Positions 5,715 to 11,722 of a DNA stretch of 11,722 bases are shown piece by piece. The stretch comes from Candidatus Aenigmatarchaeota archaeon (lineage in GTDB: Archaea; Aenigmatarchaeota; Aenigmatarchaeia; JACPZZ01), in the NCBI GenBank assembly GCA_016202795.1, contig JACQNY010000118.1:1-11722 (forward strand), in the 5' to 3' direction. The notes beneath the pieces were generated by a model. The model did no database searches, was not told the origin of the DNA, and worked only from the letters and a program-made list of their open reading frames with translations. The stretch's first letter is position 1. The number at the start of each line of letters is the position of its first letter. A program made the translations under genes and the position numbers.

Positions 5715-6971
5715 ATGCCGCGTTTTGCACACATTTCAGACTGTCATTTAGGCGCGTGGCGCGACAAGACGCTGCGCGCGCTGAACTTGAAAGCGTTCAT
5801 GAACGCCATGGACGCGTGCGTTGAAAAAAATGTGGACTTCATCCTTGTCTGCGGCGATTTGTTCGACAAAAACATACCCGATCTGGATATAGTCGAACAA
5901 GCAGCAAGCAAAATGCGCGATGTCCGGAACAAAGGCATTGAAATTTATGTTATCTACGGCTCGCATGACTACAGCCCTGCCGCGACTTCGATCATAGACG
6001 TTTTGCATGGCGCCGGGCTTTTCACAAAGATAATGGACGTCGAAGAAGAGCGTGTAACAGATAAAATAGGGCTCAAATTCCTGGAAGACAGGAAAACCGG
6101 CGCCAAGATCGTCGGTATCTCCGGAAGGCGGGCGTCGCTGGAAAAATATTATTACGAGATACTTGATCGCCAACGCCTTGAAAAGGAAAGCGGCTTCAAA
6201 ATATTCGCGTTTCACATAGGCGTTAACGAGCTGATGAGCGGTAAAATGCACACAGACGAATGCATACCGATATCGTTTTTTCCCAGGAACTTTGATTATT
6301 ACGCCGGCGGCCACATCCACAGCAGGACAGAAAAAAACGAAAACGGGTACGGACTATTTGTTTATCCGGGCACAACATTCGGATGGAATTACAACGACCT
6401 GGAGAATACTGCAAACGGCGAAACCAGAGGCTTTTTCATAGTGGATTTCGACACACGCGTAAGGAATATTGAATTTATCAGAACAATGGAAAATAATGTT
6501 AAATTATTCGATATCGACGCGGACAACAAGACAACGAGCGATATCAATAAAATTCTGGAAAAAACCGCGGATGAAAATAATTTTGAAAATTGCATAGCGC
6601 TGGTAAAATTAAAGGGCGTTTTATCTGTTGGCGGCCAGTCTGAAATAAACATGCAACCTGTCCGCGATAAGTTATACGCAAAAGGCGCTGTGAACGTTTT
6701 CATAAACCGGAACGCGCTTTCTTCGAAAGAGTTTAACGAAATAAAAATAAAAGCCGACGACCGCGAAACCGTGGAAGAGCGTGTGTTCAAAGAACAGATA
6801 GGGATGTGCGCCGGCTACTCGTTAAATTCGTTAAAAGGGGTTGAAGGCGTAGAAACTGCAAAGGCCGTGTTAAATGTTATGAAAGACGGCAAAAAGGACA
6901 ACGAAACAAAAGGCGATTACACCGACCGCGTAATTTCCAAAGTATCGCAAATAATGAAGGTGAAAATTTGA
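5715..6971 (+). CDS. mre11: Mre11 double-strand-break repair nuclease
   Basis: Mre11 is the manganese-dependent nuclease of the Mre11-Rad50 complex, which processes DNA ends. The 418-residue length is close to characterised archaeal Mre11. Phosphodiesterase motifs appear in order: SDCHLG (D9, H11), CGDLFD (D48), YGSHD (82-85 after Y81), FAFH (H167) and GGHIH (H200, H202). These correspond to the seven metal ligands of the Pyrococcus enzyme except one: motif III is GSHD instead of GNHD, so Ser83 replaces the Asn ligand while the catalytic His84 is kept. The capping domain follows from about residue 240, and the C-terminal part should contact Rad50. ATG 5715 fits the start of the first beta strand; only a weak TGAT element precedes it. 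The stop overlaps the rad50 TTG start by 4 bases. Confidence 0.95.
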   Translation: MPRFAHISDCHLGAWRDKTLRALNLKAFMNAMDACVEKNVDFILVCGDLFDKNIPDLDIVEQAASKMRDVRNKGIEIYVIYGSHDYSPAATSIIDVLHGAGLFTKIMDVEEERVTDKIGLKFLEDRKTGAKIVGISGRRASLEKYYYEILDRQRLEKESGFKIFAFHIGVNELMSGKMHTDECIPISFFPRNFDYYAGGHIHSRTEKNENGYGLFVYPGTTFGWNYNDLENTANGETRGFFIVDFDTRVRNIEFIRTMENNVKLFDIDADNKTTSDINKILEKTADENNFENCIALVKLKGVLSVGGQSEINMQPVRDKLYAKGAVNVFINRNALSSKEFNEIKIKADDRETVEERVFKEQIGMCAGYSLNSLKGVEGVETAKAVLNVMKDGKKDNETKGDYTDRVISKVSQIMKVKI

Positions 6972-9052
6972 TAATCAAAAAATTGCGGTTAAACAACATA
7001 CGCTCCTACGTGAACGAGGATATAGAATTCCCTTCGGGCGCGATCCTGTTTGAAGGCGACGTGGGCTCGGGAAAAACGACCATACTGATCTCAATGGAGT
7101 TCGCGTTGTTTGGGTTGAGCTCTGAGTTAAAAGCGGACCATTTGCTAAGAAACGGCTGCGCGAAGGGATTTGTTGAATTAACCCTTGACGTTGCGGGCAA
7201 AGAACTCGTCGTAAGGCGGAGCCTTGAAAAAAGCGACGGAAAGACGACGCAGAAAGAATGTTACTTAATTTCCGACGGCGCCCGGGAAGATTATTCAGTT
7301 ACAGAAATGAAATCGCGTGTCCTTTCAATTTTAGGATTCAATGAGAAAGTCCATCCGCAGGCGTCCTCGCTGATTTACAGATATGCCGTGTTCACGCCGC
7401 AGGAAAGGATGAAGGAGATACTTTCCTCAAATGCGGATGAACGTTTGGAAACCATCAGAAGAGCGTTTATGATGGAAGAATATAAAACGGCCGCGTCGAA
7501 CTCGGAGGATGTTCAAAAATTCCTAAGATCCGAGATAAAGGCCGCCGAAATGTCAATTGCGGATCTGCAAAGCCTGAAAGAAAGTGTTAAAGCGTATGAA
7601 ATAGAAAAACTCGACCTCGAATCTGAAATTTCCACGCTGGTCTTGCAAATAGAAAATAATAGGAAGGAATTGTCGTCTGTTTCCGAAAGAATTGAAAGCC
7701 TGAGGAAATTGAAGGAAAAGCACGCCGCGTTGAGCGCGGAGATAGACTCCTTGAGCAGGACTGTTGTAACAGAGGAGAAAAACATGTATTCGCTTTCCCA
7801 GAAATCCCTTTCTTCGGATGCAAAAATCGACACAGTAAAGGGTAAAATGAAAATCCTGGGGGAGAAAAAAACTCTGGCGGCCGAGGAAATAAAAAATGGC
7901 ATGGAATTCTTAGGAATTGAAAACGCAAGCATACTGCGCATTGAAGATACAATGATCAACGAAACCAGGAAAAAAATAAAGTTGCAAGTAGAAAACGCAT
8001 TAACTGATATAACTAAAACAAGCCTAAAAATACAGGACCTGGAAAGCCTGATTGAAAAAGGCATTTGTCCTGTATGCGAACAGAATATAGACCCGGACCA
8101 TTTCAAGAGCAGGATAGAAGATCATTCGTCGCGGCTAAAAAGCGTACAAAACCTGCTTGAAGAAAAAAGGAGATACGAAACCGCAGCGGATAAGATTGCG
8201 TCTCTGGTTTCCGATATGAAAACCATAAACAAGGAGGCTGAGTTCCTTGCAGAATCTTACGCTGAAGAGGTTCGAAGAAAAACAGAAATTGCGGAAGAAA
8301 TTGAAAAATCCATAAAGTCGATAACGGACGCGAACAGGAGAAAGGACGAATTAACCGGAGAAATAAGCGGGCTGGGCCTGGAAATAGGGAAGATTGCGGA
8401 TCTCGAGAACAAGGAAAAGTCACAAAGAAAAATCCTTGAGGATCTTGCAAGGACCCATTCGGCAAAAAACCAACGGCTTGCAGATGTAATCGTCACGATT
8501 GAAAGGGACGCGGAACGCGTGGGACGCATGGAAGCGAAACTGGAAAACATAAGATCGACCAAAGAATGTTTAGACTGGCTGGGAGCGTATTTCACGCCGT
8601 CTGTTGAAAGCATTGAAAGCCATGTTTTTGCCTCTTATAACAGGAATTTTGACGCGCTTTTCAAGAAATGGTTCTCGATGCTTATGGATTCCGGAGAAAT
8701 AGCTGTGCGCGTTGATGACAAGTTCACGCCGATAATCGAACAGAATGGCTACGAACAGGATGTTGACGCATTAAGCGGCGGGGAGAAGACTTCAGTTGCG
8801 TTGGCGTACCGCCTTGCATTAAATACGATTGTCAAGGAGATAGCTATTTCCTTGAGAAACAACCTATTGATTTTGGACGAACCAACAGACGGGTTCAGCA
8901 AAGAACAGCTGCACAGGATGCGCGACATACTGAACGAACTGCAATGCGACCAGGTGATCATAGTGTCGCATGAAAAAGAATTGGAAGCGTTCGTGGACAA
9001 CATAATAGAAGTGCGCAAGGAAGGAAGCGTTTCAAAAGTGATAAAGCGGTGA
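6968..9052 (+). CDS. rad50: Rad50 ATPase, short-armed form
   Basis: Rad50 is the ABC/SMC-type ATPase that clamps DNA ends and controls Mre11. Domains in order: the N-terminal ATPase lobe with Walker A GDVGSGKTT (30-38, K36) and Q-loop FTPQE (Q145); coiled-coil arm 1 (about 165-360); zinc hook CPVC (C367, C370); coiled-coil arm 2 (about 375-560); and the C-terminal lobe with signature LSGGEK (602-607), Walker B LLILDEPT (D637, E638) and switch His668 (VSHEKE). At 694 residues it is well short of the roughly 850-900 typical of archaeal Rad50, the difference falling in the arms. The D-loop is unusual: DEPTDGFS, with Ser644 where ABC ATPases normally have Asp. The TTG start at 6968 is supported by GAAGGTGA (6956-6963) and by the 4-base overlap with mre11. 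Confidence 0.96.
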   Translation: MIIKKLRLNNIRSYVNEDIEFPSGAILFEGDVGSGKTTILISMEFALFGLSSELKADHLLRNGCAKGFVELTLDVAGKELVVRRSLEKSDGKTTQKECYLISDGAREDYSVTEMKSRVLSILGFNEKVHPQASSLIYRYAVFTPQERMKEILSSNADERLETIRRAFMMEEYKTAASNSEDVQKFLRSEIKAAEMSIADLQSLKESVKAYEIEKLDLESEISTLVLQIENNRKELSSVSERIESLRKLKEKHAALSAEIDSLSRTVVTEEKNMYSLSQKSLSSDAKIDTVKGKMKILGEKKTLAAEEIKNGMEFLGIENASILRIEDTMINETRKKIKLQVENALTDITKTSLKIQDLESLIEKGICPVCEQNIDPDHFKSRIEDHSSRLKSVQNLLEEKRRYETAADKIASLVSDMKTINKEAEFLAESYAEEVRRKTEIAEEIEKSIKSITDANRRKDELTGEISGLGLEIGKIADLENKEKSQRKILEDLARTHSAKNQRLADVIVTIERDAERVGRMEAKLENIRSTKECLDWLGAYFTPSVESIESHVFASYNRNFDALFKKWFSMLMDSGEIAVRVDDKFTPIIEQNGYEQDVDALSGGEKTSVALAYRLALNTIVKEIAISLRNNLLILDEPTDGFSKEQLHRMRDILNELQCDQVIIVSHEKELEAFVDNIIEVRKEGSVSKVIKR

Positions 9053-9056
9053 TGAT

Positions 9057-9788
9057 ATGCCTGTAAAAATAAGCTTCGCAGGACACGACGGCAACATTTT
9101 GTCTGGCATCCTGCACAAAAACAAAAAAGACGACGGCTCGATCGTGATTTCCGCCCACGGATTCGGAACCGATAAAAATTACTGGATAATCAAAGAGCTG
9201 TCAAAATACCTGGACAAGCAAAAAATCGGGTCGATGCGCTTTGACTTTACGGGCGTCGGCGATTCCGAAGGCCGTGTAGAAGACTCAACAATAGAACAAA
9301 TGGTCGACGACCTGAACTCGGCTGTCCGCTACGCAAAGGAAAGAGGCTATAAAAAAATCACTGTAACAGGCCACAGTTTGGGCGGGATGGTGGCGATACT
9401 TGCTGCGGCTCTGAACAAGGACATCCACGCGCTTGCGCTGATGGCGCCCGCTGTTGACATACGCCACGCAATCAAAAAAAGGGCCGATACCTACAAGCAC
9501 GTCGAAGGCGACATGGCCGAGGTTGCAAAGGTCAGAGTTAGGAGAGAGTTTATCAAAAACATATCACGCCATGTTTACAACGAGGCCAAAAAAATAAAAA
9601 GTCCGGTGTTGATTGTGCATGGTGGTGCGGACAAAAGCACGGGCATAGAAAACACCAAAAAGTTTTTCCGAAAATTAAAAACCAAAAAGAAGTTAGTTAT
9701 TGTCAAAAACGCTAATCATCACTTCAGCAAGAAATCGCATCTGGGGGTTCTTCTAAGGGAGGCGCGCGACTGGGTTAAAAACGTTTGA
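9057..9788 (+). CDS. Alpha/beta hydrolase (serine esterase/peptidase-like), substrate unknown
   Basis: This 243-residue protein has a complete alpha/beta-hydrolase catalytic set: nucleophile elbow GHSLGG (Ser107), an acid in HGGADKSTG (Asp192) and a His in NANHHF (His221, or less likely His222). An oxyanion-side motif AHGFG (33-37) and FDFTGVGDSEG (62-72) match the small lidless esterase group related to feruloyl esterases and BAAT-like hydrolases. There is no signal peptide or membrane segment, so it should be cytoplasmic. The middle section (about 133-180) is short and very basic. ATG 9057 lies 4 bases after the rad50 stop, and GGTGAT (9048-9053) spans that stop, so its translation is likely coupled to rad50. 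No known repair role exists for this family, and the link is positional only. Confidence 0.9.
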   Translation: MPVKISFAGHDGNILSGILHKNKKDDGSIVISAHGFGTDKNYWIIKELSKYLDKQKIGSMRFDFTGVGDSEGRVEDSTIEQMVDDLNSAVRYAKERGYKKITVTGHSLGGMVAILAAALNKDIHALALMAPAVDIRHAIKKRADTYKHVEGDMAEVAKVRVRREFIKNISRHVYNEAKKIKSPVLIVHGGADKSTGIENTKKFFRKLKTKKKLVIVKNANHHFSKKSHLGVLLREARDWVKNV

Positions 9789-9794
9789 GCAACC

Positions 9795-9802
9795 TTTAAT
9801 AA
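9795..9802 (+). promoter_or_regulatory. Candidate TATA box for the phosphoesterase gene
   Basis: TTTAATAA is centred about 26 bases before ATG 9825, the spacing expected for a leaderless archaeal transcript beginning at the start codon. No good ribosome binding site precedes that ATG, which fits. A short inverted repeat ATCAG-ACC-CTGAT (9804-9816) lies between box and start. The sequence match is only moderate. Confidence 0.35.
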
Positions 9803-9824
9803 AATCAGACCCTGATATTATCGA

Positions 9825-10592
9825 ATGCGCTTCGAACCGCGATTTGTCACGAATGAGCCTGCTGTCCTTTTCGGGAAAACCTTGGTAATTGCGGACCTGC
9901 ACATAGGCGTTGAGTACGAATTGTACAAAAACGGGATCAGGATACCGAAACAAACGGAGAAGCTGCTCGCTCGGATCAAAAAACTGATAAAAACGACAAG
10001 AGCTAACAGGCTGGTTTTGTTAGGCGATCTAAAGCATTTTATACCCTATTTGTCCATTCAGGAGAAGCTTGAAATACCCAGCCTCTTAAATGAGTTAAAA
10101 AAGCTTGTTAAAGTGGACATAGTGCCTGGAAATCACGACGGCGACTTAAAGAAGTTCGTATCATCGGATATTGGCTTTCACGATGCTTTTGGATTCCGTT
10201 TAGATAACGTATACTTTAACCATGGTCACAGCTGGCCTAATAAAGACGTTTTATCATCTGAATACTTGATTATCGGACATTTACACCCTTGTATAGAATT
10301 TAAGGGTAAACTAGGCTTCCGATTCATAGAACAGGCTTGGATAAGGCTTAATTTAGATAAAAAGAGGCTTTTACGGCATTATAAATCAGTTGACATCGAC
10401 CGCAAAGTTAAAGATCTGAAAATCATAATTATACCAGCTTTTAACCGGTTTGTCGGCGGCAGGCCTTTTGGGTCGGAAGAAAGCAATGCGCCGGTAATAA
10501 GGCTGGCTGATGTGAAAAACGCGGAAGCCTACATGCTCGATGGAACAGATGTAGGAAAATTGACGAAATTGAACAAATTTTTGACGAAGTGA
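9825..10592 (+). CDS. SbcD/Mre11-related archaeal metallophosphoesterase
   Basis: This is a calcineurin-like metallophosphoesterase of the archaeal SbcD-related family (type member MJ0037-like), 255 residues and apparently full length. The five phosphoesterase motifs are intact: ADLHIG (D24, H26), LGDLKH (D68), PGNHD (N103, H104), FNHGH (H133) and GHLHP (H152, H154). Unlike the Mre11 in this window, its GNHD is canonical. There is no capping domain of Mre11 type, no membrane segment and no signal peptide. The true substrate of this family is unknown to me; nucleotide or nucleic-acid phosphodiesters are possible. It lies 36 bases after the hydrolase, behind a possible promoter of its own, and 5 bases before gatD. 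Its alanine codons favour GCT (7 of 11), unlike mre11, which hints at a different history. Confidence 0.9.
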   Translation: MRFEPRFVTNEPAVLFGKTLVIADLHIGVEYELYKNGIRIPKQTEKLLARIKKLIKTTRANRLVLLGDLKHFIPYLSIQEKLEIPSLLNELKKLVKVDIVPGNHDGDLKKFVSSDIGFHDAFGFRLDNVYFNHGHSWPNKDVLSSEYLIIGHLHPCIEFKGKLGFRFIEQAWIRLNLDKKRLLRHYKSVDIDRKVKDLKIIIIPAFNRFVGGRPFGSEESNAPVIRLADVKNAEAYMLDGTDVGKLTKLNKFLTK

Positions 10593-10597
10593 ATTGA

Positions 10598-11722
10598 ATG
10601 TACTCGAAACCGCTTGACAAGATGATGCGAAAGAAGAAAGTCGAAGCAGGCGACGATGTGCGCATAACAAACGAAAAAAACTCCTATGTCGGAACAATAA
10701 TGCCGAAAAGCGAAGCGAGCGACGCCAGCGTAATACTGATTAAACTTGAAAACGGCTACAACATCGGGCTGGATTACAACTCGAAAACAAAGATCGAGAA
10801 GCTCGGAACCAAATCGCGACTTGAGAAGTTTCCGATGCACGCTTTCACATTCGACCCGAAAAAGCCGACGATAATGATCTTACACACCGGCGGCACGATT
10901 GCGTCGCGTGTTGATTACAAGACAGGCGGCGTTTCGCCGGCTTTTACGCCCGAAGAATTCATTGCCATGTTTCCCGACCTGACAAAAATTGCGAACATAA
11001 AATCAAGGATGATAATGAACATCCTTTCGGAGGACATGGACCACACAAGATACGGGCACATAGCGAAAGAAATTGAGCGCGACATTAAACTGGGGCTGGA
11101 CGGAATTATTCTCGGGCACGGCACAGACACGCTGCATTATTCCGCGGCCATGTTAAGCTATATGCTGCAAAATCTTCCTGTGCCTGTTGTTCTGGTTGGC
11201 TCACAGCGTTCGTCGGACAGAGGCAGCAGCGATGCGGCGCTTAACCTGGCGTGTGCTGCCAGCTTTATCACGAAAACGGATTTCGCCGGCGTTGCGGTCT
11301 GCATGCACGAAAATTCTTCTGACGATTCGTGTGTTGTGTTGCCTGCGACAAAACTGAGAAAGTTCCATACAAGCAGGCGCGACGCGTTCCGGGCTGTGAA
11401 TGCGAACGCGATTGCGCGCGTTGGAAGCGACGGCAAAATCGAAATGATCGCGGAAAATTATTTAAAAAAGGACAAAAAAAGGAATTTTGCTGTTAATGTA
11501 AACATCGAGCCAAAGGTTGCGATTGTCAAAGTTTATCCGCTCGCAGAACCGATGATACTGGATTTTTATTTGAAAAACGGCTATCGCGGAATTGTGCTTG
11601 AAGGGACTGGCTTCGGGCATGTTCCTACGTCGCCGGAAGATGCGAAAAAATCCTGGCTGCCTGCGATCAAAGCTGTTGTAAAAGCCGGTATGACCGTTTT
11701 AATAACGTCGCAGACAGTGCAC
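10598..11722 (+). CDS. gatD: Glutamyl-tRNA(Gln) amidotransferase subunit D (3' end cut by window edge)
   Basis: GatD is the asparaginase-like subunit of the archaeal GatDE enzyme. It releases ammonia from an amide donor so that GatE can convert Glu-tRNA-Gln to Gln-tRNA-Gln. The frame runs open from ATG 10598 to the window edge, giving 375 residues of the roughly 415-440 usual for the family. An N-terminal Tudor-like domain (about 15-70, ending KLENGYNIGLDY) precedes the L-asparaginase domain. That domain has TGGTIAS (Thr100), GHGTDT (Thr176, Asp177), VLVGSQRSSDR (199-208) and RKFHTSRRDAF (probable catalytic Lys255). These match the catalytic Thr/Thr/Asp/Lys set known for this family. GAAGTGA, ending at the upstream stop, serves as ribosome binding site; the gap to the phosphoesterase gene is 5 bases. 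No gatE is seen; it may lie downstream or elsewhere. Confidence 0.96.
   Translation, partial: MYSKPLDKMMRKKKVEAGDDVRITNEKNSYVGTIMPKSEASDASVILIKLENGYNIGLDYNSKTKIEKLGTKSRLEKFPMHAFTFDPKKPTIMILHTGGTIASRVDYKTGGVSPAFTPEEFIAMFPDLTKIANIKSRMIMNILSEDMDHTRYGHIAKEIERDIKLGLDGIILGHGTDTLHYSAAMLSYMLQNLPVPVVLVGSQRSSDRGSSDAALNLACAASFITKTDFAGVAVCMHENSSDDSCVVLPATKLRKFHTSRRDAFRAVNANAIARVGSDGKIEMIAENYLKKDKKRNFAVNVNIEPKVAIVKVYPLAEPMILDFYLKNGYRGIVLEGTGFGHVPTSPEDAKKSWLPAIKAVVKAGMTVLITSQTVH

Noticed and set aside
5748..6320. 190-codon open frame on the minus strand
   Set aside because: It is antisense to the mre11 phosphoesterase domain, which carries clear catalytic motifs. No family match was recognised in the antisense product.
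7513..8106. 197-codon open frame on the minus strand
   Set aside because: It is antisense to the rad50 coiled coil; the Ser/Phe-rich product is what the complement of Glu/Lys codons gives. No domain is recognisable.
9049..9055. GTGATGA resembling a C box of a C/D guide RNA
   Set aside because: No D box (CTGA) is found at a suitable distance, and the sequence is fully explained as the ribosome binding site of the hydrolase gene.
1..11722. tRNA or rRNA genes, CRISPR arrays, insertion sequences, or an undescribed defence system
   Set aside because: I saw no tRNA-like arms with a TTCRANY loop, no regularly spaced repeats, no transposase and no terminal inverted repeats. The nuclease/ATPase set is the known archaeal end-resection machinery rather than a new defence locus.

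Overview
The window comes from an archaeal chromosome. The evidence is a GatD subunit (an archaea-specific tRNA-dependent amidotransferase), a eukaryote/archaeal-type prolyl-tRNA synthetase, the archaeal NurA-HerA-Mre11-Rad50 cluster, an archaeal SbcD-related phosphoesterase, GGTGA-type ribosome binding sites and TATA-like boxes. Start codons include TTG and GTG. Compact spacing and an unusually short Rad50 would suit a small-genome (perhaps DPANN-like) lineage, but I cannot place it with confidence.

Layout. Positions 1-224 hold the 3' end of a plus-strand gene for a membrane-anchored protein. It converges on a minus-strand pair, csaA (2056-1721) and proS (1694-237), which reads as one translation-related operon. 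A roughly 200-base divergent regulatory region follows, with a self-complementary TATA box (2174-2183), an operator-like inverted repeat (2192-2206) and a possible 12-codon leader ORF on the minus strand. Next is a HicB-HicA toxin-antitoxin pair (2258-2942) in which HicB is a tandem duplication of the antitoxin domain.

From 3048 to 9052 runs the DNA-end-resection cluster nurA-herA-mre11-rad50, with 4-base stop/start overlaps at nurA/herA and mre11/rad50. An alpha/beta hydrolase follows rad50 by only 4 bases, then a metallophosphoesterase with its own TATA-like box, then gatD, which runs off the right edge.

How the genes work together. In characterised archaea Mre11-Rad50 senses and nicks DNA ends, and the HerA translocase with the NurA nuclease resects the 5' strand to prepare recombination. 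CsaA, ProRS and GatD belong to tRNA biology and protein quality control. The hydrolase and phosphoesterase have no assigned role; their position suggests, but does not show, a link to the repair genes.

The most noteworthy points are the gapless 67+67-residue HicB duplication beside its operator-like repeat, and the unusual motifs in the Mre11-Rad50 pair: Ser in place of the Asn metal ligand of GNHD, Ser in place of the D-loop Asp, and short coiled-coil arms. I did not find a wholly new system; most of the window is recognisable archaeal housekeeping and repair machinery.
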